Notes: generated by a model from the sequence alone, not told the origin. DNA of 38,176 nucleotides from Planctomycetaceae bacterium UBA4732 (GCA_002404095.1 DHJA01000082.1:18096-56271), one strand, 5' to 3'; counted from the stretch's first letter, positions 9,801-16,295 are shown. Program-made: numbers and translations.

Positions 9801-10114
9801 AGCATCCGGGATTCAAGCACATTGTCTTGCACCCACGGCCGGTCGGCGATCTCACCTTCGTGCGCTGTTCGCACCGCTCGATGTACGGCGATATCGTCAG
9901 CGATTGGAAGGTCGAGGGCGCCACTTTTCATTGGGCCGTGACCATTCCTCCGAACACGACGGCGACGGTCTTCGTGCCGGCGAAGGAGGCCAAAGCCGTG
10001 CGCGGGGCCGAAGGCGTAAAGTTCCTGCGCATGGAAGGAAACGCCGCCGTCTATGAGATTGGATCGGGGAAATACTCGTTCGCTTCGTCATCCTGGGCGC
10101 GCGAGGGGAAGTGA
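6887..10114 (+). CDS. family 78 alpha-L-rhamnosidase
   Basis: A 1075-residue secreted glycosidase of family GH78, which cleaves terminal alpha-L-rhamnose from glycans. Residues 1-20 form a signal peptide (CLILLLATALPSAGMA). An N-terminal fibronectin-like and beta-sandwich part carries the family phrase YLSDPLGIDVIKPRLSW. The (alpha/alpha)6 catalytic domain starts near 630 and a C-terminal beta domain closes the protein. By comparison with characterised GH78 enzymes, Glu660 in DRDERMPW is the likely general acid and Glu933 in TVWERWD the general base. The usual CPxRDERxGWxGD block is altered: Cys is Glu, Gly before Trp is Pro, and the final Asp is His667, so substrate preference may differ. 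The start at 6887 gives a proper signal peptide. It follows the DUF1501 gene on the same strand but a large palindrome separates them. Confidence 0.93.
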   Translation: MCTQCLILLLATALPSAGMAPDDLRCEYLSDPLGIDVIKPRLSWKLRPTNAAARGLAQSAYQILVAGDDETLATDKGDLWDSGKVESDRSIHVEYGGAALKSHKRCHWKVRVWDEAGQPSAWSKPALWTMGLLHPADWKAEWIGLDGENELSALKSAQWVWFPEGNPAVGAPIATRYFRSTVALPGDRRIVRAVCTIAADNEFTLYVNGRKAGAGNNWSLPTEIDAANLLRPGKNVIAVVGVNTASPTVTAEHNPAGLIAALRIEFDKGDPLMVSTDEKWRASDKAVAAWETAGFDDAAWPAAKALGAYGMAPWGEVGATEHRRLPARMLRREFAAEKPVKHATASVCGLGFFDLYVNGRLIGDQLMNPALTGYDRRDLYVTFDVTPELRRGANAVGVVLANGRFFAPRVKYPVPTNTYGYPKLLFQLRLEYADGSVETVLSDKNWKQTTDGPVRANNEYDGEEYDARKEMPGWSQPGFDDSKWRPVQMVQAPGGALEAQMIEPIRVTEVLKPVAVTNPRPGVFVVDFGQAFYGVPRLKVHGPAGTRVSMHTTFNVNHDGLVNGANDRSARNSDTYTLKGGGEEVWNPRFTGNATRFVQVEGFPGKPTAENFEGLVVHTDFESVGQFVCSNDLINKIYSNARWGTRMQNRSVPMEPDRDERMPWSGHPAKTSESEGYAFNVARFYDHFLHNYRVHQAKDGSLQEILPPYWTFNSKDIVWPSVVTIIPDWYHDFYGDERILSDNYECMKRFTLFHEKTYQKPDYTIDYCNYGDWVDSSWLKDSDDKRTTSRPLISTAYYYHNCRIVAHAARLLGKTEDAKTFDALAEKVKEGFNKRFFNPKTDKYESETQASYVFPLAFGLVPEDHKAAVVAHLVDEILVRHKGHASVGLVGMQWFMKVLTDAGRPDVAYAVAAQTTKPSWGYMVSKGATTVWERWDTDVQDGGMNGESQKILSGNLEAWLYQTLGGINYDPEHPGFKHIVLHPRPVGDLTFVRCSHRSMYGDIVSDWKVEGATFHWAVTIPPNTTATVFVPAKEAKAVRGAEGVKFLRMEGNAAVYEIGSGKYSFASSSWAREGK

Positions 10115-10570
10115 ATCAAAGGCTTTTCGGATCTCCTCCATCCGCTTTCGGTTGACGCCGAGGTCCGACCGGCCGGCCCGCGACGCCGACCGGAAGTGGA
10201 TCACCTTTGCCACGCGGTCTACCCAAAATTCCACGTCGTCCACGAAGCGAAACAGCAGGCTCGCGCACTCGGCATGAAGGTAATCGCCGTCGGCGCGGAT
10301 GATAGTGGTGCGCGGTTGGGTGGCGAGTACGGCCTTGAGCCGGGCCATCGCCTCATCCGCGTCTCCGTCAAATGGGATGGACGCCATCCGGTGCGCGTCG
10401 TCGCCCGCCTGCGATGAGACGCAGTTGGGAGTGTTAGGGCAAGGCGCCAACCTACCTTCATGCACGCCGAGATTTTCCGGCTGGCGGGAGGTCGCGCTCA
10501 GGATCGCCATCGTGGCCGGCCATCCAATGAGAATCAGAATAAGGACAATAAGGAGTATCTTCCACCACAT
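10088..10570 (-). CDS. DUF1499 membrane-anchored protein
   Basis: A 160-residue protein with an N-terminal membrane segment (IMWWKILLIVLILILIGW, then PATMAIL) and a DUF1499 domain beginning at the motif CPNTPNCVSS. The domain continues to VDDVEFWVDRVAKVIHFRSA and ends with GVNRKRMEEIRKAF, all typical for the family. Function is unknown; relatives occur in many proteobacteria and cyanobacteria. ATG 10570 is selected because GGGAGTG lies just upstream and the membrane segment follows immediately; an open extension to 10612 adds only atypical residues. Its last 27 bp overlap the end of the rhamnosidase gene tail to tail, which fixes both stops in a compact convergent pair. Confidence 0.88.
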   Translation of the reverse strand: MWWKILLIVLILILIGWPATMAILSATSRQPENLGVHEGRLAPCPNTPNCVSSQAGDDAHRMASIPFDGDADEAMARLKAVLATQPRTTIIRADGDYLHAECASLLFRFVDDVEFWVDRVAKVIHFRSASRAGRSDLGVNRKRMEEIRKAFDSLPLARPG

Positions 10571-10974
10571 AATCACTCCCGGCGCGCAACTCCGTGACCC
10601 TGTCCCCTGCATTATAGGCGACTCGCGCCGTTTACGTTCGCCCGTGAAGCCGGGGCTTCTGCCGTCGTGTCGCCGCGCGCCTCGCGCCGGCCGAGGCGCC
10701 GTTCTCTCTCTAAGCTCTACGGCACAATGGAGCGCCTATTCGACCTCCTAAATTAGCTTCAATACCGCAACGCCGCCGCCGGCCTGTCGCGGCGAAAACG
10801 ACCAAGAAAGCTCAGACGCTCTGCTACGCTGTAGTGCCAAAGCGGCAGCCGCCCCCACGAACTTTGTAACAATTACGCGCACATTGTTGACCCGGCGGAG
10901 ATGGTTCTTTATACTCAAGGTCCAGTCTGCGTTTTTCGGAGCGCACCCGGCTCCTCATCGCGGCGAGGATCGAA
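10571..10974. other. intergenic region between divergent genes
   Basis: About 400 bp separate the DUF1499 start (minus) from the S41 protease start (plus). I find no ORF with a ribosome binding site, no RNA gene and no strong palindrome. The only clear signal is the plus-strand promoter at 10887-10915. The remainder should hold the minus-strand promoter, which I could not pick out. Confidence 0.6.
10887..10915 (+). promoter_or_regulatory. sigma-70-type promoter for the S41 protease gene
   Basis: TTGACC (10887-10892) and TATACT (10910-10915) are spaced by exactly 17 nt. Predicted transcription start is about 10922, leaving a leader of about 50 nt to ATG 10975. Assigned from sequence pattern alone. 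Confidence 0.6.
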
Positions 10975-12624
10975 ATGACTGCGAGGTGCCTTTTGTTTCT
11001 GGCGACCCTGCGGTTCTGGCGTTTGCTCACGCTCCTGTCAATCGGCGCGGCCTGCCTGACGGGCGTTCTCCCCATCCCGTCTCTCCACGCCGATGAGTTA
11101 ATCAACAAAGCACTCGTCAGCGAGAAGCGGCGCGACTGGCTCGAAGCCTGCCGTTTCTACGACAAGTCGCTTCGCAAAGACCGCAATCAGCAGGAGGTCC
11201 GCGACGCTTATCAACGTTGCTTACGCCGCCTCTACCTCGTCCGGCGTTGCCAGGATCGCGTCTACAAGGAAGCCCTGGCCAGGCTCACCCCTTCCGAAGC
11301 GCTTGAGGTGTACGATCAAGTCCTGGTGGTCGTAGGGGCCGCCTACGTTGACGCCTCCAAAACCGATATTAATACTCTCTTTCAACAGGGCGTACAAGAG
11401 TTGCGCTACGACTTTGATGAGGAGGTATTCATCCAGGAATACCTTTCCGGCGCCCGGCCGGCGACCGTCGCGCGCTTCAAGAGAGTATTAGACGGGTGGA
11501 CGACGCATAAGGTGAAGAGCCGAACCGAGGCCCGCGAGGAAGTGCTGGCGCTGATCCAGGCGGCACGGCGGGCGGACCTGGATGTGAAAGCGCTGGCCGT
11601 CGCCGTGGGTCTGGAGTTCGCCTCGGGGGCGTGCAACGCGCTCGACGAATACACCCTGTTTTTGACGCCCGGTTACTACAACGACGTCCAGGCGGCCCTT
11701 CAGGGCAAGTACGTCAGCATTGGCGTCGATTTGGGCGCCTCCGAAGATCAGCGCGTTGAGATCGTCCGAATCTACCCGAAAAGCCCCGCCCAGGAAGCCG
11801 GACTCGGCGAACACGACCGCATTCTGCGCATCGACCGCGAAGAGGCCCTTTCGCCGGAAGCCTCGGCTGAGAAGCTGCGCGGCGGGGACGGGTCGATGGT
11901 TGAAGTCGAGGTGCAGGCAGTAGGCCAGATGACTTCGCGCGTCGTCCGGCTGCAACGCCGGCCGGTCTACTTGCCGAGCGTCATGGAGCCGCAGCTGATG
12001 GCACTTCCGACCGATATGGGGTCAATTACGGTCGGCATGATCCAGATTAACCACTTCCAGGATTCGACCGTCCAGGACGTGAAAGAGGCGTTGGCCCAGC
12101 TGCAAACGGCCGGCGTGAAGGCGCTCCTCCTTGACCTGCGCGGCAATCCGGGCGGCGCGTTCAAGGCTGGCGTCCAGGTGGCCGAATTGTTCCTCAACGA
12201 AGGCGTTATCGTTTTCTCGGAAAGCCCCCTGGATGAGTACAATCGGCCGTTCAAGGTAACGGCCCGAAATCCCGTGCAGGTTCCGATGGTGGTGCTGGTG
12301 GACCGCGACACGGCCAGCGCCGCGGAGGTGGTGGCCGGCGCCCTGAAGGAACACCGCCAGGGCACCACGCTGATCGTTGGTCAGACCACGTTCGGCAAGG
12401 GATCAATTCAGGGCGTAATCCCGCTGGACAAGGCGCCGCTGGACAAGACGCCCGGCGGCATTCGGATTACCGTCGCCAAGCTCTTCTCACCCGGCAAGCA
12501 CCAGCCCTACACAGGCCGCGGCGTCACGCCAGATATTGTCGTCGAACAGGAAGGAGACGCCGTGACGGCCGCCGGCGTACAAGCGCTAATACAGTTGCTC
12601 AAGTCTAGCATGATGATGCGTTAG
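10975..12624 (+). CDS. S41 family C-terminal processing peptidase with PDZ domain
   Basis: A 549-residue exported serine protease of the CtpA/Prc family, which degrades or trims extracytoplasmic proteins at their C-termini. The N-terminus has a hydrophobic signal or anchor (residues about 16-39). A helical region of about 180 residues follows, then a PDZ domain (about 242-325; GVDLGASEDQRVEIVRIYP, SPAQEAGLGEHDRIL) and the S41 catalytic domain. The Ser/Lys dyad is Ser448 in TASAAEVVAGAL and Lys475 in TTFGKGSIQ, 27 residues apart against about 25 in characterised enzymes. LLLDLRGNPGG is the standard strand before the active site. It ends GVTPDIVVEQEGD plus a short helix, without the extra C-terminal domain of E. 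coli Prc. GAGGATCG precedes ATG 10975, and a promoter lies at 10887-10915. Confidence 0.94.
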   Translation: MTARCLLFLATLRFWRLLTLLSIGAACLTGVLPIPSLHADELINKALVSEKRRDWLEACRFYDKSLRKDRNQQEVRDAYQRCLRRLYLVRRCQDRVYKEALARLTPSEALEVYDQVLVVVGAAYVDASKTDINTLFQQGVQELRYDFDEEVFIQEYLSGARPATVARFKRVLDGWTTHKVKSRTEAREEVLALIQAARRADLDVKALAVAVGLEFASGACNALDEYTLFLTPGYYNDVQAALQGKYVSIGVDLGASEDQRVEIVRIYPKSPAQEAGLGEHDRILRIDREEALSPEASAEKLRGGDGSMVEVEVQAVGQMTSRVVRLQRRPVYLPSVMEPQLMALPTDMGSITVGMIQINHFQDSTVQDVKEALAQLQTAGVKALLLDLRGNPGGAFKAGVQVAELFLNEGVIVFSESPLDEYNRPFKVTARNPVQVPMVVLVDRDTASAAEVVAGALKEHRQGTTLIVGQTTFGKGSIQGVIPLDKAPLDKTPGGIRITVAKLFSPGKHQPYTGRGVTPDIVVEQEGDAVTAAGVQALIQLLKSSMMMR

Positions 12625-12629
12625 AGTTT

Positions 12630-12695
12630 CGTTTAGCCGCGACGCGAACGGGAGCCTTTTCGCACGCGCTCCGCCCTTCGGGTCGCAGCTAAACG
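12630..12695. repeat. GTTTAGCCGCGACCC-type palindromic repeat, copy 1
   Basis: An imperfect inverted repeat starting 5 nt after the S41 protease stop. The left arm begins CGTTTAGCCGCGAC and the right arm ends GTCGCAGCTAAACG. Related sequence with cleaner arms occurs at 35157-35229, also just behind a gene, so this is an interspersed element that can serve as a transcriptional end hairpin. Arms here carry several mismatches, suggesting an older copy. Confidence 0.8.
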
Positions 12696-12831
12696 TCCGC
12701 TTTCTTCCCCGCCGCTCCTGGCCGGCCCTTTCCTTTTCCATAGAATGAGTTAGCCGCTCTACATCCTTGGCGTTCCTTAACCCGAGCCGGCCTTTCCCAC
12801 CGTTGCCTCCCCCATCAGAAGGATGAAGGAC

Positions 12832-13218
12832 ATGGCAAAACGAGTTTTGAACCGCCGCCAGCTGCGTGACGACGCCGACGCCGCTGCTCGGACTGAGCCT
12901 ACAGCGGCGCCTGCGACCGAACCAGCGGCGGACGGCGCGCCCGTGAAGAAGAAGGCCGCGCCCCGCAAGAAAGCCGCCGCTGGGCCGCGACCCAAGAGAG
13001 TGGCCAAGAAGAAGGATCCCGTTCGCATGCGCGCCCGCTGGGCCGTGTTTGACGGCGGTATGAAGCAGATCGCCGTCTTCGACTATAGTAATCGCGGCGC
13101 CGCCGACCAAAAGCTCGCGGATATGAACGCCAAAAAGGGCGGCGCCTATTTTCTGCAACTGGTTAAAGAACCGATGCCCGCGCCGCCGCCGCCGCCCGTG
13201 GCCGCACCGCCGGCCTGA
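12832..13218 (+). CDS. Lys/Ala/Pro-rich basic protein, hypothetical
   Basis: A 128-residue protein in two parts. Residues 1-65 are low complexity and strongly basic, with KKKAAPRKKAAAGPRPKR and VAKKKDP resembling histone H1-like or other DNA/RNA-binding tails. Residues 66-115 look folded (ARWAVFDGGMKQIAVFDYSN, then LADMNAKKGGAYFLQLVKEP), and the C-terminus is Pro/Ala-rich. I do not recognise a named family; nucleic-acid binding is inferred from charge. ATG 12832 is preferred over 12823 because AGAAGG (12817-12822) is 9 nt from it but directly abuts the other. It lies 93 nt ahead of the RRM gene on the same strand and may be co-expressed with that RNA-binding locus. Confidence 0.78.
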   Translation: MAKRVLNRRQLRDDADAAARTEPTAAPATEPAADGAPVKKKAAPRKKAAAGPRPKRVAKKKDPVRMRARWAVFDGGMKQIAVFDYSNRGAADQKLADMNAKKGGAYFLQLVKEPMPAPPPPPVAAPPA

Positions 13219-13260
13219 ATCACCTTCCTCTCACACGGAGAGGACGGGAGTTTGGTTGAC

Positions 13261-13289
13261 GCCGGCTCGCGCTTCCCACACGAGCCGGC
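13261..13289 (+). promoter_or_regulatory. hairpin in the leader of the RRM gene
   Basis: GCCGGCTCG (13261-13269) and CGAGCCGGC (13281-13289) form a perfect 9-bp stem with an 11-nt loop, ending 11 nt before the AGGAG ribosome binding site of the RRM gene. Its position suits a leader structure affecting translation or RNA stability, or a terminator of the gene before, though only a weak pyrimidine stretch follows. Confidence 0.5.
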
Positions 13290-13311
13290 TACTTTCCTCA
13301 GGAGTCGGATG

Positions 13312-13668
13312 ATGGGCAAGAAACTCTATGTCGGCAACCTGACCTATCAGGTCACCGACAGCGAACTGCAACAGATGTTCGAGGCGCACGGCACGGTGGC
13401 GTCGGCTCAGGTCATCATGGACCGGGACACGGGTCGTTCCAAGGGATTCGGATTCGTGGAAATGAGCAGCGACGCCGAGGCGCAAGCGGCGATCGCCGCC
13501 CTCAACGGCAAAGACTCGGGCGGCCGAGCGTTGACCGTCAATGAAGCGAAGCCGCGTGAAGGCGGCGCCGGCGGCGGTCGCGGCGGTCCCGGTGGACGCA
13601 GCGGCGGCGGCGGTGGTGGTTACGGCGGTGGCGGCGGCGGCGGCGGTGGCGGCGGCCGACGATACTAA
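13312..13668 (+). CDS. RRM-type RNA-binding protein with Gly-rich tail
   Basis: A 118-residue single-RRM protein. The RNA-binding signatures are RNP2 KLYVGNL near the start and RNP1 KGFGFVEM near residue 46, with the domain finishing around residue 80 at LTVNEAKPRE. The tail is almost pure Gly/Arg (from GGAGGGRGG to GGGRRY), the same design as cyanobacterial Rbp and plant glycine-rich RNA-binding proteins, which act as RNA chaperones and are often cold-induced. Two adjacent ATGs exist at 13309 and 13312; 13312 is favoured because AGGAG (13300-13304) is then 7 nt away. rpsU follows 74 nt downstream, an arrangement also known from cyanobacteria. The Gly tract is encoded by GGC/GGT runs and could slip during replication. 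Confidence 0.93.
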   Translation: MGKKLYVGNLTYQVTDSELQQMFEAHGTVASAQVIMDRDTGRSKGFGFVEMSSDAEAQAAIAALNGKDSGGRALTVNEAKPREGGAGGGRGGPGGRSGGGGGGYGGGGGGGGGGGRRY

Positions 13669-13678
13669 CGAACGATGC

Positions 13679-13723
13679 GACCGGGGGCGGCGGAGTACGC
13701 GCCCGGTCCTTTCTCTTTTCCTT
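13679..13723 (+). terminator. hairpin plus pyrimidine tract between RRM gene and rpsU
   Basis: GACCGGG (13679-13685) pairs with CCCGGTC (13702-13708) and is followed directly by CTTTCTCTTTTCCTT (13709-13723). A stem followed by a T-rich run is the layout of a leaky intrinsic terminator, placed 11 nt after the RRM stop and 20 nt before rpsU. It could lower rpsU expression relative to the RRM gene. The tract is interrupted by C, so termination would be partial. Confidence 0.45.
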
Positions 13724-13742
13724 ATCTCATTAGGGGACGTAG

Positions 13743-13955
13743 ATGCCGTTGCGGATGCGCGTTCACGAACGAGAGCCAATTGGGCTGGCGTTGCGTCGTT
13801 TCAAAAAACTCCTGGAAAGAAGCGGAGTGCAAAAGGAGTTGCGAAAGCGAAAATACTACGAGAAGCCGTGCGAAGCCCGGCGCCGCGCTCTGGCGCGCAA
13901 GCTCAGCTCCATTCGTAAGGGCAAAGTTAGCCCCGTGAAAGGGTCGTTTCGATGA
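13743..13955 (+). CDS. rpsU: 30S ribosomal protein S21
   Basis: A 70-residue, very basic protein recognisable as bS21: MRVHEREPIGLALRRFKKLL followed by ERSGVQKELRKRKYYEKP and an Arg/Lys-rich helix. S21 binds the 30S platform near the anti-Shine-Dalgarno region and takes part in initiation. Length matches the family (about 58-71). AGGGGA lies 8 nt before ATG 13743. It is downstream of the RRM gene, and its stop overlaps the start of the next ORF by 4 nt (ATGA), so translation of that ORF is probably coupled. Confidence 0.95.
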   Translation: MPLRMRVHEREPIGLALRRFKKLLERSGVQKELRKRKYYEKPCEARRRALARKLSSIRKGKVSPVKGSFR

Positions 13956-14266
13956 GAAGCACTCTCGCCGCCCGTCGTGAAAGAGGTAGTTCCGTGGGGA
14001 CAAAATCCAAGGGGAAACCCCTCCCCCCGCCCGAATTGCCTCTTGAAGTTTCCACAGCGCCATGCGTGACGATCGGGGATCGTCTCGCGCGTATAGCGGC
14101 GTTGGGCCTCAAGGTCGAGGAACACATCCGCACGGTGGCGGCGATTCAAAACTTACCTGGCACCTCGGCCGAAGCGCGGGAAAGGGCGGCAGCGCTCTTT
14201 CTCGAACGACTGGTCTTCTTGGAGAGAGCGCTAGGCAAGACGCTGGAAGAACTGAATCTTGGGTAA
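13952..14266 (+). CDS. small hypothetical protein coupled to rpsU
   Basis: A 104-residue ORF whose ATG overlaps the rpsU stop (ATGA at 13952-13955). A second possible start is GTG 13994, preceded by AAAGAGG, which would remove 14 residues of poor complexity. The body is helical (TIGDRLARIAALGLKVEEHI, TSAEARERAAALFLERLVFL), without membrane segments or a known motif; it looks like a small helical-bundle protein. I do not recognise a family. Overlap with rpsU suggests a role in translation or RNA metabolism, but only by association. Confidence 0.62.
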   Translation: MRSTLAARRERGSSVGTKSKGKPLPPPELPLEVSTAPCVTIGDRLARIAALGLKVEEHIRTVAAIQNLPGTSAEARERAAALFLERLVFLERALGKTLEELNLG

Positions 14267-14340
14267 AAGCGGCAGTCGAGCCCATGCACCTCGGCGAGCC
14301 GCTAGGTTTGTTCCGTTGGCATTTATGCAAGTCCGAGGCG

Positions 14341-14385
14341 TCGTCGCGGTTGCTTTAGCCCTTCCCGCTAAAGCAACCGCGACGA
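14341..14385. repeat. 19-bp perfect inverted repeat
   Basis: Arms 14341-14359 and 14367-14385 are perfect complements (TCGTCGCGGTTGCTTTAGC and its reverse complement) with a 7-nt loop CCTTCCC. It lies 75 nt after the small gene downstream of rpsU and 126 nt before the zinc-ribbon gene. No T-run follows. It can act as a transcript-end or RNA-stabilising hairpin, or be another interspersed palindrome. Confidence 0.75.
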
Positions 14386-14511
14386 TTGCGCGTTCATTCG
14401 GCCGTCCTTCAAGGCCGCCTCCCATTCCACCCTGGACACAATTTCCTCGGTCGTCAAGAATGAATCGCCTGGCGTCCGCGCGCCTTCGGAACTCAACCTT
14501 CAGGTCCTGGC

Positions 14512-15732
14512 ATGACCACCGAGCCGCAGACTTGTCCGTACTGCAATGCCCTCGTTCCCGACTCTTCTGGGACGACGGCCGGCCAGCGCGTACCCTGCCC
14601 CCGCTGCGGCGAGGCGTTCACCCTGCGCCAGCCACAGCCGCGAGGGTCGGCCGATTTGCAAACCGCTCCAACGAACTCCCCTTCCCTAGTCGGCGTCGAT
14701 TTAGACGTTGACCGCCGGTTGCGGATGCGCCGCACCAACCGCATCGTTGGGGCAATGGTGCTGGGCGTCATGGGTTTCGGCGCCATTCTCAGCCTGACCT
14801 ACGCCCTGTATTCGCAGCCGGACCGCCGCGCTCACGACACCCGAATGCCCCACAAGCCGAGAGGGCCGAACCTGATCGAGTTTCCAACGACGCCACCCTC
14901 AACATCGCCCGCCGCTCTGGAGGCGCTGCGCTGGCTGCCGGCCGACTCCAATGTTGTCGTCGGCGTCCAGGTCGCCGAACTGCGCCAGACCGACGCCGGC
15001 CGCGATCATCTTAAACACCTATCTCGGATAGGTAAAATCGACCTCAACGCCGACTTGTTGCAACGGTGGACCGGATTGAAGGTGGAGGAAGTCGATCATC
15101 TCGTCCTCGGCGTCAAGGCCGACGATGAGTTGCTGCCGCGTATGGTGCTGGTAGTTCGTACGCTGCATCCTTACAACGCCGACGCCGTGCGGACGGCCCT
15201 CCAGGCCGAGCGCCTGCCGGATGCCAACGGCAAGACGTTGTACAAGTGCAAGCCGCGCGACGGCGGATTGGCGCCCGTGCTCTGGTGCGCCGACGAGCGG
15301 ACGCTGGTATTCGGCCTATTGGCGAAACACCTCGAAGCGGTCCCCGACAAGCCGGCCCTCGGCCTAGAACGCTTGCCGGCCGAGGTGCGAGCGCTTTTGG
15401 AGAATCGGCTCCAATCGGCAGGGCCGGCGTGGGCCGTCGGTTATGCCGCGGACTGGCGCAAGACCGCCGCGGCCGCATTCTTAACGGAGAAGGACGCCGC
15501 TGTCCTGGCCCATGTCCACGGCTTCGCCATACAGCTGCAAACCGAGCAGCCGACAACATTGTTGGCTTCCGTGCAATGCGACAACGCCGACGCGGCGCAG
15601 GCGCTGGAGAAGCGTGTGCTGGCGGCGAAACCGGCGCCGGACGCCGACTGGAAAGCGGCGCGCGAAGGGCCGTGGCTGACGCTTCAGCTACGCGGCGATC
15701 CGTCGGCGTTCTTCAAAGACCTGGGGAAATAA
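14512..15732 (+). CDS. zinc-ribbon, single-pass membrane protein of unknown function
   Basis: A 406-residue protein with an N-terminal zinc ribbon (Cys8-x2-Cys11 and Cys29-x2-Cys32), a disordered linker, and one membrane segment at about residues 80-102 (IVGAMVLGVMGFGAILSLTY). The large C-terminal part is probably outside the cytoplasm. The segment LRWLPADSNVVVGVQVAELR begins a soluble domain of about 270 residues that resembles planctomycete proteins with no assigned function. The ribbon-plus-membrane-plus-unknown-domain plan is common in this phylum and is also used by the caspase-like protein at 32992. ATG 14512 is the first codon before the ribbon. It is followed 77 nt later by a STAS gene on the same strand. 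Confidence 0.83.
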   Translation: MTTEPQTCPYCNALVPDSSGTTAGQRVPCPRCGEAFTLRQPQPRGSADLQTAPTNSPSLVGVDLDVDRRLRMRRTNRIVGAMVLGVMGFGAILSLTYALYSQPDRRAHDTRMPHKPRGPNLIEFPTTPPSTSPAALEALRWLPADSNVVVGVQVAELRQTDAGRDHLKHLSRIGKIDLNADLLQRWTGLKVEEVDHLVLGVKADDELLPRMVLVVRTLHPYNADAVRTALQAERLPDANGKTLYKCKPRDGGLAPVLWCADERTLVFGLLAKHLEAVPDKPALGLERLPAEVRALLENRLQSAGPAWAVGYAADWRKTAAAAFLTEKDAAVLAHVHGFAIQLQTEQPTTLLASVQCDNADAAQALEKRVLAAKPAPDADWKAAREGPWLTLQLRGDPSAFFKDLGK

Positions 15733-15809
15733 CCCGCGTCGCGCTTGAATCGGCCGGCCGGCGCGGTAGCCTGATACGGGTTGTTATCCCCTCTGTACCC
15801 TCGCAGGCG

Positions 15810-16196
15810 ATGGATATCATGGCGGCCGAACAGACGAAACACCAGTACATCGGCATCGAACGGCATGGCGACATCGCGGTCATCATCCCGTCGTCGGAAG
15901 TGGAAAAGCTGCCGGAAGACCTAATGGAACAGGCAGCCCAAATGGTGCTGGCCCCACTTCGCGCCGATCCGCCGGTCGGCCTCATCTTCGACCTCAGCAA
16001 GGTCGATTACGTCGGCTCGGTGTTCCTCTCCTTTTTGCTGCGCTGTCACAAGCGCGTCAAGGAACATGGAAGCGAAGTGGTCGTGGCCGGCGCCTCCCCG
16101 CGGGCGCGCGAGCTGCTTCACATGACCGCCTTGGACACCCTCTGGGCCTTGTACGCCGATCGGGCCGAGGCCATCGCGGCGCTGACGGGCGATTAA
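15810..16196 (+). CDS. STAS-domain protein (anti-sigma factor antagonist-like)
   Basis: A 128-residue single-domain STAS protein like SpoIIAA/RsbV, which bind anti-sigma kinases and are switched by Ser phosphorylation. The core is GLIFDLSKVDYVGSVFLSFL, where DLSxVxxVxS matches the conserved strand-loop; the Ser after Gly aligns with the phosphorylatable Ser of SpoIIAA, although the usual DSSG is GSVF here. The rest fits (VVVAGASPRARELLHMTALD). The frame is open upstream to 15246 but that part overlaps the previous gene. ATG 15810 has only a weak AGGCG upstream; ATG 15819 is an alternative. No anti-sigma kinase gene is adjacent, so its partner must be encoded elsewhere; planctomycetes have many such orphan STAS proteins. 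Confidence 0.85.
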   Translation: MDIMAAEQTKHQYIGIERHGDIAVIIPSSEVEKLPEDLMEQAAQMVLAPLRADPPVGLIFDLSKVDYVGSVFLSFLLRCHKRVKEHGSEVVVAGASPRARELLHMTALDTLWALYADRAEAIAALTGD

Positions 16197-16203
16197 CAGA
16201 AGA

Positions 16204-16292
16204 AGTCCGTAGTCCGTAGTCATTAGTCCGTAGCGGCAAGCCGGCTCGTCTTCCCCACGGACTACGGACTACGGACTACGGACTGCGGACTA
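16204..16292. repeat. heptamer-based palindrome (AGTCCGT / ACGGACT)
   Basis: The left block (16204-16233) is tandem AGTCCGT-type heptamers and the right block (16257-16292) is ACGGACT-type heptamers in reverse complement, with a spacer of about 23 nt. The structure lies between the STAS stop and the LOG gene start and reaches to 3 nt before its ATG, so it would include that gene's ribosome binding region. In RNA this would be a long hairpin with several possible registers. Confidence 0.82.
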
Positions 16293-16295
16293 TTT

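Noticed and set aside
13555..13665. GGC/GGT repeat as a separate repeat element
   Set aside because: It is the codon run for the Gly-rich tail of the RRM protein and ends at its stop codon.
15246..15809. Long upstream extension of the STAS frame
   Set aside because: Overlaps the zinc-ribbon gene out of frame, is Arg/Gly-rich and has no homology; the STAS domain begins at 15810.
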